The notes under the pieces are model-generated. The model had not been told where the DNA came from, searched no databases, and was given only the letters and a program-made list of their open reading frames with translations. A program made the position numbers and the translations under genes. DNA of 31,327 nucleotides from Rubrobacter_F sp035642415 (lineage in GTDB: Bacteria > Actinomycetota > Rubrobacteria > Rubrobacterales > Rubrobacteraceae): NCBI GenBank assembly GCA_035642415.1, contig DASQSI010000360.1, positions 1-31,327 on the forward strand, given 5' to 3'. This document shows positions 1 through 7,940 of this stretch, piece after piece; within the stretch, counting starts at the first letter, position 1; every line of letters starts with the position of its first letter.

Positions 1-770
1 TGCTCGCCGCCCCCGTTCCCTTCTCCATTTGGAATCTCGTTTGGATCACCGTCGCCATGATCGGCGCCCGCACCGCCGCCATGACCCTTAACCGCATCAT
101 AGACGCGAAGATGGACGCGAAGAACCCTCGCACCGCGAATCGCGCCATCCCCAGGGGCCTCATCGGCCTGCGCGAAGCTTGGATTTTCACCGGCGTGGCG
201 GTCTTCCTGCTCGTCGTGGCGACCCTCTTTCTTGCACCGATCACCCGTGTCCTCTGGCCGCTCGTGGTCTTGGGGTTCGTGATCTACCCTTACACCAAAC
301 GCTTCACATGGTTGTGTCATCTGGCGTTAGGAATCGCCAACGGCCTCGCGCCGGGTGCCGCATGGGTGGCGGTAACGGGCGAAATAAGCTGGACGCCGGC
401 CCTTATCTGGTCGGGAGCGGCGCTCTGGGTGGCCGGCTTTGACGTGATCTACGCCCTCCTCGACCGGGACTTCGACCTCAAGAATCGAGTTAACTCCCTG
501 CCGGCTCGGTTCGGGGTTGGTCCCGCGCTCGTCGTCTCGCGCGTCTGGCACGCCTTGAGCGTGGCGTTCCTCGTCGCGTTCGGCGTAGCTGCGGGGCTCG
601 GGCTCGTCTACTACCTGGGGGTCGTGGTGGTTGCGTGGCTCTTGTTCTATGAGCACTCTCTAGTGAGGAAGGACGATCTCTCGAAGCTCGATATGGCGTT
701 CTTCACGATGAACGGAGTCATAAGCTTGATCTTCTTTGCGTTCGTACTGCTGGACCGGGTGATCGGCTAG
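1..770 (+). CDS. mqnP: UbiA-family prenyltransferase (MqnP-like), 5' partial
   Basis: Integral membrane prenyltransferase that most likely attaches the polyprenyl chain to the aromatic ring made by the futalosine menaquinone pathway. The reading frame is open from base 3 with no start in the first residues, and the first ATG at 57 lies just before the first catalytic motif, so the N-terminus lies outside the window. Both aspartate-rich UbiA motifs are present: NRIIDAKMDAKNPRTANR early on, and DVIYALLDRDFD in the middle. Several hydrophobic helices follow. The stop codon TAG shares its G with the GTG start of ubiX, which implies translational coupling. UbiA members have varied substrates, so the menaquinone assignment rests on the operon (ubiX, ubiE, mqnE/A/C downstream). 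The family call is very secure and the substrate is inferred. Confidence 0.9.
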   Translation, partial: LAAPVPFSIWNLVWITVAMIGARTAAMTLNRIIDAKMDAKNPRTANRAIPRGLIGLREAWIFTGVAVFLLVVATLFLAPITRVLWPLVVLGFVIYPYTKRFTWLCHLALGIANGLAPGAAWVAVTGEISWTPALIWSGAALWVAGFDVIYALLDRDFDLKNRVNSLPARFGVGPALVVSRVWHALSVAFLVAFGVAAGLGLVYYLGVVVVAWLLFYEHSLVRKDDLSKLDMAFFTMNGVISLIFFAFVLLDRVIG

Positions 771-1354
771 TGCCCGTAGGGACGGCTTTCGTTGGCATCA
801 CCGGAGCCAGCGGTGCTGTATACACGGTGCGTCTCGTAGAAGCCCTCTCGGAGAACGGAGTGTCCGTAGAAATCTGTGCCTCCGAGATGGGGGAGAAGGT
901 GCTCACCTACGAGATGGGTGGCTTGAGCACGAGGAAGCTGGCCGAAGCGTACGGCGTCAAGCGTTATGCCCCGGAGGATCTCTTCGCGCCACCGGCGAGC
1001 GGGACGAGCGTGCCGGATGCGACGGTCATCGCGCCGGCTAGCGTCTCCACCGTGGGTAACATCGCCAACGGTACCGGCACCAACCTCATCCACCGGGTCG
1101 CCGACGTGACCCTCAAGGAGCGTAGGCGGCTCGTGGTCCTAGAGCGTGAGATGCCCTACAGCCTCATACACCTGAGGAACATGACGGCTCTCACGGAGGC
1201 CGGGGGTGTCGTGGTCTCGGCCGCTCCCGGCTTCTATAACCACCCGGAGACGATAGAGGATCTGATGGACTTCGTGGTCGGCAAGGTCCTGGACGTGATG
1301 GGCGTAGCGGGGCACGGGCTGGCTGAGAGGTGGGGCCATAGGCGACGCGGGTAG
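770..1354 (+). CDS. ubiX: Flavin prenyltransferase UbiX
   Basis: UbiX joins dimethylallyl phosphate to FMN to make prenyl-FMN, the cofactor of UbiD-type decarboxylases. In futalosine-pathway bacteria such a decarboxylase acts on the naphthoate intermediate. The 194-aa product has the family's usual length and begins with the flavoprotein signature GITGASGAVYTVRLVEAL. The conserved APAS motif (about residues 84-87) and a C-terminal region with EREMPYSLIHLRNM and AAPGFY match the family. The GTG start overlaps the preceding stop by one base, with no separate ribosome-binding site evident. The partner UbiD-like enzyme is not in this window. Confidence 0.93.
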   Translation: MPVGTAFVGITGASGAVYTVRLVEALSENGVSVEICASEMGEKVLTYEMGGLSTRKLAEAYGVKRYAPEDLFAPPASGTSVPDATVIAPASVSTVGNIANGTGTNLIHRVADVTLKERRRLVVLEREMPYSLIHLRNMTALTEAGGVVVSAAPGFYNHPETIEDLMDFVVGKVLDVMGVAGHGLAERWGHRRRG

Positions 1355-1376
1355 GGGACCGGCGATAAAGAGCGAC

Positions 1377-2114
1377 TTGCCCGCGCCCCAGGAGCGGGCG
1401 CGGCTTGTGCGGGAGATGTTCGACCGGATCGCGAACCGCTACGAGCTCCTGAACACGCTGATGAGCGCAGGGCTTCACCGCGTATGGAACAAAAAAGCGG
1501 TGAAGGCCACCGGGCTTCGTGCCGGTGGGCGGGCTTTAGATCTCGCGTGTGGCACGGGGAGCTTGACGCGGGATCTCGCAGAAAGGGTCGGGCCTGATGG
1601 GTACGTGCTCGGCATAGATTTCTCTCGCGAGATGCTCCGGGCGGCAAAGAAGCGGCCGGTGCCCGGCATCGAGTACCGGCTCGGAGACGCGACGAACCTG
1701 ACTGGGGTCGAGAGCGGTTCCTTCGACGCTGCGACGATTGCCTACGGGGCGAGGAATATCCCAGACCTCCCCACGCTCTTTGGAGAGATGGCACGGGTGG
1801 TCAGGCCGGGAGGGAAAGTAGTTTGCCTGGAGATAGCGCAGCCTAAGGGACGCTTATCTGCTACCTTTTACGGGCTGTGGTTCGATAGGGTCGTGCCGTT
1901 GCTGGGCTCGAAAGTTTCGGGGGATGCTTGGGCGTACTCTTATCTTCCGGAGTCAGTGAAAGAGTTCGTAGCACCTGACGAGTTAGCTGACATAATGAGG
2001 TGTAATGGACTACAAGACGTTACATGGCGAAGGTTCTCTGGCGGCATCGTCACGCTCCACGTTGGGACGAAACCTGGCCGAGAGCGCCCGCGACCTCCGC
2101 ATGGTGCTCCCTAG
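1377..2114 (+). CDS. ubiE: Demethylmenaquinone methyltransferase UbiE/MenG
   Basis: SAM-dependent C-methyltransferase that performs the last step of menaquinone synthesis. The 245-aa product starts at TTG 1377. It shows the UbiE N-terminal motif FDRIANRYELLNTLMSAGLH, the SAM-binding loop ALDLACGTGS (residues 53-62), an acidic residue in GIDFS after strand 2, and the post-I segment with YGARNIPD typical of UbiE. The C-terminal tail is rich in Arg and Pro and extends past the usual family end. The last 14 bases overlap the proposed start of the polyprenyl synthase, so the genes are probably translationally coupled. An ATG earlier in this overlap (2005) is discussed under the next gene. Confidence 0.93.
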   Translation: MPAPQERARLVREMFDRIANRYELLNTLMSAGLHRVWNKKAVKATGLRAGGRALDLACGTGSLTRDLAERVGPDGYVLGIDFSREMLRAAKKRPVPGIEYRLGDATNLTGVESGSFDAATIAYGARNIPDLPTLFGEMARVVRPGGKVVCLEIAQPKGRLSATFYGLWFDRVVPLLGSKVSGDAWAYSYLPESVKEFVAPDELADIMRCNGLQDVTWRRFSGGIVTLHVGTKPGRERPRPPHGAP

Positions 2115-3054
2115 CGGGGCCTTGGATGCCATAGCGAGAGTCGAGAATTTACTAGTCGAGGTCGCCGGGCGCGCCCCGGAGGGACTCGTTGCGCCGGCGC
2201 TCGAAGCGCTCACAGCGGGGGGTAAGAGGCTTCGTCCGATCTTGCTGGTCCTTAGCGCCCGAATGGGTGAGCCGGAGTGGGAGGTGCTGCTTGCGGCGTC
2301 CGTTGCCGTCGAGATTCTGCACACGGCGACGCTCATCCACGATGATGTGGTGGATAAAGCGGAGAGTAGGCGGGGGAAGCCCACGACCGTTACTGCGTAC
2401 GGGCGCGAGACCGCCGTGGCAACCGGAGATTACCTTCTCGCCGAGGCGTTTTACGGCCTCGCAGAGATCGGGAACCCGAGGTTGGTGCGCGTCTTCGCCG
2501 AGGCGGCGATGGGTATGTCAGCAGGTGAGTTGGAGCAGTACCGCTCCTCGGGAACTCCCGTCGGGGTCGAGGCGTACGTGGATCATATCCGGATGAAGAC
2601 AGCTGGGCTCTTCCGGGCGGCGTGCGTGGCGGGCGGGACCTTAGGCGGCCTCTCGCTCAGGCAGATAGATGCGCTTGCGACCTACGGGCAGGCTTTGGGA
2701 CTCGCCTTCCAAGTGTCCGACGATGTGATGGACCTCGTCGGCGAGCCGGGCCTCATGGGCAAGAGTGTCGGCACGGACCTCGCTGAGGGTACCGTGACGC
2801 TGCCAGTGATCTTCGCGCTGGAGGAGGGTGACGGAGTGGTGATAAGGCGGGTGCTCGAGACGTCGAATCCCGCGCCGGAGCTCTTGGAGGCCGGTATAGA
2901 GGCAGTCCTGGCGACGGAAGCGATAAAGAAGACGGAGGCTTGGGCCTCGGGGAAGGTCGAGGCGGCGATAGAAGGGCTCGAGCTCTTGCCCGATGGGACA
3001 GAGCGGGCCATCCTGGAAGCGATAGCTACCGAGGTGGTGGGCAGAGATGCTTAA
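2101..3054 (+). CDS. Long-chain polyprenyl diphosphate synthase
   Basis: Trans-isoprenyl diphosphate synthase that makes the isoprenoid tail donated by the UbiA enzyme at the start of the operon. Both aspartate-rich motifs are present: DDVVD (residues 81-85 in HDDVVDKAESRRG) and DDVMD (residues 207-211), with GGKRLRP upstream as in all members. The start is placed at ATG 2101, giving 317 aa, the usual size. The frame is open to an ATG at 2005, but that adds 32 residues coded opposite the conserved end of UbiE and not resembling the family N-terminus; that ATG does have a GAGGTG just upstream, so it cannot be ruled out. Chain length cannot be read from sequence by eye. The gene overlaps mqnE by 8 bases. 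Confidence 0.92.
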   Translation: MVLPSGALDAIARVENLLVEVAGRAPEGLVAPALEALTAGGKRLRPILLVLSARMGEPEWEVLLAASVAVEILHTATLIHDDVVDKAESRRGKPTTVTAYGRETAVATGDYLLAEAFYGLAEIGNPRLVRVFAEAAMGMSAGELEQYRSSGTPVGVEAYVDHIRMKTAGLFRAACVAGGTLGGLSLRQIDALATYGQALGLAFQVSDDVMDLVGEPGLMGKSVGTDLAEGTVTLPVIFALEEGDGVVIRRVLETSNPAPELLEAGIEAVLATEAIKKTEAWASGKVEAAIEGLELLPDGTERAILEAIATEVVGRDA

Positions 3055-4147
3055 GATCGAAGCGCCGGACAACTTGGCGGAGATCCGGGAGAAGGTCTGC
3101 GCAGGCGAACGGCTGACTTTTGAGGATGGGTTGAGGCTCTTCGAGTCCAACAACCTCACGGAGATTGGACGCTTGGCGAATGCGGTGCGGGAGCGGATGC
3201 ACGGCGATAAGGCCTACTTCTCGCACAAGTACCGGCTCTACCCGACGAACATCTGCATGTATCGCTGTCGGTTCTGCGCTTTTAGAGTCTCTAAGGGTGA
3301 CGAGCGGGGCTACGAGTGGCCAGCGGAGAAGACCCTGCACGAGCTCTCGAAGGTGGACCTCTCGGGGGTTTCGGAGTTCCATATCGTCGGCGGTGTGCAC
3401 CCAGACTGGGGGTTCGAGGTGTACCTGGACATCATCCGGGAGCTGCACAGTGCCTACCCCGAGATACACCTTAAGGCCTGGACCGCCGTCGAGATCGACG
3501 CTTTCACTCACCTCACGGGAAAGAGCGTTCGGTGGGTTCTGGAAGAGATGCGCGAGGCGGGACTTGGGAGCTTGCCGGGAGGCGGAGCGGAGATCTTCGA
3601 CTGGGAGGTCCGTCGGACTATTTGTCGGACCAAATGCACCGGAGAGCGGTGGCTGGAGGTTCACGAGACGGCGCACGAGATGGGGATGAAGACCAACTCC
3701 ACCATGCTCTATGGTCACCTGGAGACCCCGGAGAGCAAGGTAGACCACATGCTGCGCTTACGGGACCTCCAGGACCGGACGGGTGGTTTCAGAACCTTCA
3801 TTCCGCTTGCCTTCCACCCGGATAACACGCGCCTTAAACACTTGCCGCGTTCGACCGGGGCTGATGATCTCAAGCACATCGCCATCGGCCGGCTCTTTTT
3901 GGACAACATCCCGCACGTTATGGCCTATTGGGTCACGGAGACGCCCGAGGTCGCGCAGGTTGCCCTCTCCTTCGGGGCGGACGACCTCGACGGGACGCTC
4001 ATGGTGGACGAGGAGATCATCAACGCTGCGGGCGGCAAGCACGTCGAAGGCGCGATGACCAAGAGGCAGTTTGCGCGGATGATCCGGGAGGCCGGCCGCG
4101 TGCCGCTCGAGCGTGATACGAACTTCAACGTGGTGCGTCTCTACTAG
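3047..4147 (+). CDS. mqnE: Aminodeoxyfutalosine synthase MqnE (radical SAM)
   Basis: Radical-SAM enzyme that couples 3-(1-carboxyvinyloxy)benzoate, the MqnA product, to an adenosyl radical to give aminodeoxyfutalosine. The 4Fe-4S ligands are Cys70, Cys74 and Cys77 in NICMYRCRFCAF. The preceding segment AGERLTFEDGLRLFES and the HGDKAYF stretch are characteristic of MqnE rather than MqnC. A glycine-rich LPGGGAEIFDWEVR motif is shared with the MqnC/CofH group. The 366-aa length is normal. The ATG lies within the last codons of the polyprenyl synthase gene, and the mqnA start follows the stop by only two bases. Having MqnE, MqnA and MqnC side by side makes the assignment strong. Confidence 0.94.
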   Translation: MLKIEAPDNLAEIREKVCAGERLTFEDGLRLFESNNLTEIGRLANAVRERMHGDKAYFSHKYRLYPTNICMYRCRFCAFRVSKGDERGYEWPAEKTLHELSKVDLSGVSEFHIVGGVHPDWGFEVYLDIIRELHSAYPEIHLKAWTAVEIDAFTHLTGKSVRWVLEEMREAGLGSLPGGGAEIFDWEVRRTICRTKCTGERWLEVHETAHEMGMKTNSTMLYGHLETPESKVDHMLRLRDLQDRTGGFRTFIPLAFHPDNTRLKHLPRSTGADDLKHIAIGRLFLDNIPHVMAYWVTETPEVAQVALSFGADDLDGTLMVDEEIINAAGGKHVEGAMTKRQFARMIREAGRVPLERDTNFNVVRLY

Positions 4148-4149
4148 AG

Positions 4150-4950
4150 ATGATCCGCATCGGCTTCATAAACTACCTGAACTGTCTGCCCTTGAGGCTT
4201 GGTCTTGAGGCGACCGGCGGCCTCGAAGGGATAAGGTTGGTCGGTGGTACGCCTGCGGACTCGAATGCGGCGCTTCTCTCGGGTGAGGTCGAACTCGGGC
4301 TCGTCTCCTCGGCGAGCTGGGCGTGCAACCGCGACCGCCTCCAGCGGGTGACGGGCTACGGCATAACCTCCGACGGCCCGGTTATGAGCGTGCTGCTCGC
4401 CGCTCGTAAGGGCCAGCCTCTTTCAGAGGCGCGAAGGGTAGCGCTTCCGAGCGAATCGGCGACGAGCCATTCTCTCGCGGAGATTGTGCTGGAGCGGGTG
4501 CATGGCGCTTCGCCTCGCTACGAGGTGGTTTCGATGCCTTCCGAGTGGACGCTTGCCGAGTACGACGCAGCGCTGTTCATTGGGGATAAGGCGCTCCGGA
4601 TCCGGCGTCTAGAAGATGTGGAGGTTTACGATCTTGGAGAGGCGTGGGAGCGCTTTACGGGGCTGCCCATGGTTTACGCGACATGGGCTTCGCGAGTAGA
4701 TCCCTCACGGTACAGGTTCTGGGCGGACCGGGTAACGCGGGCCGTGGCCTGGGCGGAAGAGCACCTGGAAGCTGTCGTCGAGGAAGCGCGTCGGCGCGAG
4801 GCTCCGGCAACGGATGAGGATCTTAGAACCTACTTCACCTCCTGCATCGGCTATCGGATCGGAGAGCGTGAAGAGGAAGGGTTGAAGCGTTATCTGGCAG
4901 AGGGAAGGTTCTTGGTCTCCAAGTTCTACGATGGGAGGGTTAGCGCATGA
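4150..4950 (+). CDS. mqnA: Chorismate dehydratase MqnA
   Basis: Catalyses the first committed step of the futalosine pathway: loss of water from chorismate to give 3-(1-carboxyvinyloxy)benzoate. The fold is that of a periplasmic-binding-protein-like enzyme, but there is no signal peptide, as expected for the cytosolic enzyme. Family signatures are RIGFINYLNCLPL at the N-terminus, GEVELGLVSSASW, SVLLAARK, LPSESATSHSLAEI and DAALFIGDKALR. At 266 aa it has the usual length. It sits between mqnE and mqnC; its stop overlaps the mqnC start in an ATGA tetranucleotide (4947-4950). Confidence 0.93.
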   Translation: MIRIGFINYLNCLPLRLGLEATGGLEGIRLVGGTPADSNAALLSGEVELGLVSSASWACNRDRLQRVTGYGITSDGPVMSVLLAARKGQPLSEARRVALPSESATSHSLAEIVLERVHGASPRYEVVSMPSEWTLAEYDAALFIGDKALRIRRLEDVEVYDLGEAWERFTGLPMVYATWASRVDPSRYRFWADRVTRAVAWAEEHLEAVVEEARRREAPATDEDLRTYFTSCIGYRIGEREEEGLKRYLAEGRFLVSKFYDGRVSA

Positions 4951-6065
4951 GCAGCGCGTTGCTTGAGGAGGGCGTACTCGACGCCGGTCTCGGGGACAGG
5001 GAGGCCAGAAGGGAGCTCGCGGGGCTCTTCGATCGCAATTTCCTGGAGCTGGCATCGGAGGCGGACGCTATCCGGCGTAGGCTCCACCCGAACGAGATAG
5101 TCACATACATCGTGGACCGCAACATCAACTACACGAACGTCTGCTGGGTCGCCTGCTCTTTCTGCGCTTTCTACCGTACCAAGCGTCAGGCGCAGGAGGG
5201 CGAAGGATACGTTTTGAGCGTCGAACAGGTTCTGCAAAAGATACAGGAGACCGTCGACCTCGGCGGGACCGGCATCCTCATGCAGGGAGGACTACACCCG
5301 GACATCGGGATGGAGTACATTACAGATCTGTTCCGCGCGATCCGCAAGGAGTATCCTCAGATACAGGTCCATGCCCTCTCGCCCGCAGAGATCTGGCACT
5401 TCGTCGACAAGAGCGGCCTGTCTTTGCAAGAGACCCTCAAGGAGCTAAAAAGCGCCGGACTCATGAGCATCCCGGGAGGTGGCGCGGAGATTCTCACGGA
5501 CGAGACGCGTAGCAGGATCGCCCCGGCCAAGAACTCGGCGGATACTTGGCTCGAGGTCATGGAAACCTGGCATTCTTTGGGGATGAAGTCTACCGCCACG
5601 ATGATGTTCGGTATAGACGAGTCCTACGAAGAAAGGGTCGAGCACCTGCTCCAGATCCGCGATCTTCAGGCTAAAACCGGCGGCTTTACGGCGTTCATCG
5701 ACTGGACCTTCCAGCCGGACAACACCACCTACCTCAAGAAGAACCCCGACTTTGAGAAGGCATCTTCTCTGGATTACCTGAAGACCACGGCCATAAGCCG
5801 CATTATCCTCGACAACGTGGCGAACATACAGGCCTCCTGGGTCACGCAGCCGATGAAGACTGCCTCGATAGCGCTGCACGCCGGGTGCAACGATATGGGT
5901 TCGATCATGATCGAGGAGAACGTCGTCAAAGAGGCCGGTGCCAGCTACTGTACCACTGAGCAGGAGCTCCGGAGCGTCATCGAGCGTAGCGGTTTTCGGC
6001 CGGCCAAGCGCACCACGCTCTATGATCGAGTCTTGGAACCCGGCATCTCTGCGAAGGACATCTAG
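4947..6065 (+). CDS. mqnC: Cyclic dehypoxanthinyl futalosine synthase MqnC (radical SAM)
   Basis: Radical-SAM cyclase that turns dehypoxanthinyl futalosine into its cyclic form. The cluster ligands are Cys66, Cys70 and Cys73 in VCWVACSFCAFYR. That motif with the following EGEGYVLSVEQVLQKI and LMQGGLHPDIG distinguishes MqnC from MqnE. The SIPGGGAEIL motif is also present. It has 372 aa, the standard length. It is translationally coupled to mqnA through the shared ATGA, and the amidohydrolase gene follows after six bases. It needs the MqnB product as substrate, yet mqnB is not in the window, so that gene must lie elsewhere if the pathway is complete. Confidence 0.94.
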   Translation: MSSALLEEGVLDAGLGDREARRELAGLFDRNFLELASEADAIRRRLHPNEIVTYIVDRNINYTNVCWVACSFCAFYRTKRQAQEGEGYVLSVEQVLQKIQETVDLGGTGILMQGGLHPDIGMEYITDLFRAIRKEYPQIQVHALSPAEIWHFVDKSGLSLQETLKELKSAGLMSIPGGGAEILTDETRSRIAPAKNSADTWLEVMETWHSLGMKSTATMMFGIDESYEERVEHLLQIRDLQAKTGGFTAFIDWTFQPDNTTYLKKNPDFEKASSLDYLKTTAISRIILDNVANIQASWVTQPMKTASIALHAGCNDMGSIMIEENVVKEAGASYCTTEQELRSVIERSGFRPAKRTTLYDRVLEPGISAKDI

Positions 6066-6071
6066 TTAAAC

Positions 6072-7328
6072 GTGTCGGTGTCTCCGCCGCCCACGATCTT
6101 TGCGGCGAGCCTCGTCGTGCCCGTCTCTGCCCCCCCTATAAGGGACGGCGCCCTCCTCGTCGAGGGTGGCCGCATCGCCGCCGTAGGCACGCTATCGGAG
6201 GTCGGACGCGACAATCCCGGCGTCGAAGTTCGCCACTTCGCTCGCTACACGATAATCCCCGGCGCGGTAAACGCCCATGCCCACCTCGGCTTCCGCAGAG
6301 GCGATGCGCCGGAGGGCGGCTCCTTTTCCCAGTGGCTAAAGGAGTTGGTCTCTAGGCTTCCTGAGAGGGACACCTGGCTCGCCGAGGCCGCGAGGAGTTC
6401 AACCCGAGAGGCTATAGAAACCGGCACGACCTTCATAACCGATTCCTCGCCGTACGGGGATTGCTTGCCTGCGCTTGCGGAGTCCGGGCTCGCCGGGATC
6501 GTCTTCGCGGAATTCTTCCCGTTCGGTTTCGAGACGGCCGAGGAGGTAGTAGGCTCTTTCCAAGAGACGCTGTTCTCCCTGCGCGAGGGGCTGCCTTCGC
6601 GGGTGGGAGTGGAGGTGAGCGTGCACGCGCCGTACACGGTAGACCCGGGGTCCTCGCGGCTGGCGGCCCGGCGGGCGCGGGAGAGGGGAGACCGGCTTTC
6701 GACCCACCTCTCCGAGAGCCCGGAGGAGCTCGAGTTCGTTCGAGAGGGGACCGGGGGACTGGAGAGCGTCTTCGAGGCCTTCGGTGTACGGGCTGACTGG
6801 GGCGGCGTGGGCCTCTCACCTGTCGGGTACGCCGAAAGCGTAGACCTACTCTGGCCGGGGACGATCGCTGCGCATCTGGCTACAGGGGTCTCGGAGGAGG
6901 ACATCAAGATACTAGCCCGAACCGGCGCTGCTGTCGCCATTTGCCCCCGGTCAAACGAGTACCTCGGTTGCGGCGTCTCGCCGGTGCCGGAGATGCTCGA
7001 GCACGGCGTGCGGGTCGGGATGGGGACGGACGGCCTCTGGAGCAGTCCGAGCTTGAACCTCTTTGAGGAGACGCTTTTCGCGTTGAGGCTGTACGGCTTC
7101 GACGGGGAGACAGGCCTGAAGCTTGCGACGCTCTTTGGGGCGCAAGCTTTGGGGATAGAGGGGGAGACGGGGAGCTTGGAGATTGGGAAGTGGGCGGATT
7201 TTACGGTGGTCGAGACATCGCCGGAGAGCGAAGAACCCGAGAGGGAGATCCTAGAGGCCGCGGCGAGCGGTGGGGTGGCGGCGACCGTGATTGGTGGGGA
7301 GCTGGTATACGATAATGTCCATACGTAA
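6072..7328 (+). CDS. Amidohydrolase, probable aminodeoxyfutalosine deaminase
   Basis: Metal-dependent amidohydrolase of the cytosine/SAH/TRZ-type deaminase group. The metal ligands are visible: His69 and His71 in VNAHAHLGF, a His in VSVHAPYTVDPG, a His in STHLSESPEE and an Asp in GMGTDGLWSSPSLNLFEE. Some actinobacteria convert aminodeoxyfutalosine to futalosine by deamination before MqnB acts, and a gene of this family immediately after mqnC is the natural candidate. The deaminase role is inferred from position; MTA/SAH deaminase is the main alternative. The GTG start at 6072 has no clear ribosome-binding site, which fits translation by ribosomes arriving from mqnC. It is the last gene of the operon. 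Confidence 0.82.
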   Translation: MSVSPPPTIFAASLVVPVSAPPIRDGALLVEGGRIAAVGTLSEVGRDNPGVEVRHFARYTIIPGAVNAHAHLGFRRGDAPEGGSFSQWLKELVSRLPERDTWLAEAARSSTREAIETGTTFITDSSPYGDCLPALAESGLAGIVFAEFFPFGFETAEEVVGSFQETLFSLREGLPSRVGVEVSVHAPYTVDPGSSRLAARRARERGDRLSTHLSESPEELEFVREGTGGLESVFEAFGVRADWGGVGLSPVGYAESVDLLWPGTIAAHLATGVSEEDIKILARTGAAVAICPRSNEYLGCGVSPVPEMLEHGVRVGMGTDGLWSSPSLNLFEETLFALRLYGFDGETGLKLATLFGAQALGIEGETGSLEIGKWADFTVVETSPESEEPEREILEAAASGGVAATVIGGELVYDNVHT

Positions 7329-7344
7329 GGTTTCCCTAGCAGTA

Positions 7345-7655
7345 CTTGGGAACGCACATCCGATCAAGATGATGGAGATGGTTGTGCTCCCAAGGGCCTG
7401 TTGGAAAAGCTGGTGGTGAATGCTCTGAGTAAAGGTAGCCGCGGGGGGTGTGTAAACCGAAGAGTCTCCTATCAGAGGCGTAAGGGACGCAGGTGGGGCG
7501 GAGGTCCTGGAAGCGGACGGTATGGGAGAGCCCAGCAGGCGAAAGTAGTCTGGACGAGCTAGGCATGCAACCTCTGGTTACAGCGAGCGGGCTTGCCCAA
7601 AACCTACGCCGCCACGGCTGGGAGGAACTAAGGGCCTTGCCTGTAGGGCGCAAAA
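7345..7655. ncRNA. Dense multi-hairpin block, candidate structured RNA
   Basis: This gene-free stretch contains many short complementary arms in a row. The outermost is a 12-bp stem with a 2-nt bulge (7345-7358 with 7383-7394). After it come hairpins with arms GTCTC/GAGGC, GCGT/ACGC, GTCC/GGAC, GGG/CCC around AGAG, AACC/GGTT around TCT, and GCCG/CGGC around CCA inside CCT/AGG. A GGCGAAAGT segment looks like a GNRA tetraloop. Such density and GNRA loops suggest a folded RNA on the + strand. A decayed group II intron 5' half is a possible alternative, but no domain V hairpin and no reverse transcriptase were found. The class is unknown; pairing was judged by eye. Confidence 0.4.
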
Positions 7656-7728
7656 ATAATTAATAATAAACTTATACACTTAATATTATTTAACCTTACT
7701 ACAACTGCTAACTATATTTAGAAGATGC
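7656..7728. other. AT-rich tract
   Basis: About 70 bases composed mostly of A and T, in sharp contrast to the roughly 60% GC surroundings. It starts right after the hairpin block and contains TAATAATAAA, TTATACACTT and TATTATTTAA runs. It could hold a promoter, a transcript end for the hairpin block, or an insertion junction. No single consensus promoter stands out. Confidence 0.5.
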
Positions 7729-7749
7729 TCGCAGGCCGCCTACAACCAA

Positions 7750-7869
7750 CGGTGGTTCACCGATAGGAGCGCTCAAGGGGCAGACATGCTGACTCGTTGA
7801 CTTCGGCGTAAGCCTTAACGAAGAATACGGGCTCCGGTGCCCTATCTGCAGCGATGGGCGCAAACGCTC
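7750..7869 (+). promoter_or_regulatory. Multi-hairpin 5' leader of the secreted-protein gene
   Basis: Four consecutive hairpins lie upstream of the gene at 7941. They are CGGTG/CACCG around GTT (7750-7762); CTTC/GAAG enclosing GGC-GTAA-GCC (7801-7823); GGGC/GCCC around TCCGGT (7829-7842); and GGGCG/CGCTC with one G-T pair around CAAA (7856-7869). Compact tandem hairpins just before a gene are typical of cis-regulatory RNA. I compared from memory with the c-di-GMP, c-di-AMP, TPP, cobalamin, SAM and fluoride riboswitch patterns and found no match. Confidence 0.35.
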
Positions 7870-7940
7870 AGTAGGGGAGTACGGAGGGAGAGAGATGAGA
7901 GCGTTCTAGAGAGGAGCGCAGGTACTAAGGAGGGGGAAAG

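Noticed and set aside
1234..1794. 186-aa minus-strand frame opposite ubiX/ubiE
   Set aside because: Arg/Ser/Pro-rich text with no family features; it is antisense to two well-supported genes.
2005..2100. Upstream ATG for the polyprenyl synthase with GAGGTG before it
   Set aside because: The extra 32 residues do not resemble the family and are antiphase to the conserved C-terminus of UbiE; kept only as an alternative.
6245..7357. 370-aa open frame on the minus strand opposite the deaminase gene
   Set aside because: Its sequence is Ser/Pro/Arg-rich with no domain, and it mirrors a clear amidohydrolase gene; long antisense frames are common in high-GC DNA.
7336..7653. 105-aa minus-strand frame across the hairpin block
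   Set aside because: No ribosome-binding site and no recognisable motifs; its openness is better explained by base composition than coding.
7329..7940. Intact group II intron
   Set aside because: No reverse-transcriptase gene and no domain V-like 34-nt hairpin could be found; only general structural resemblance remains.
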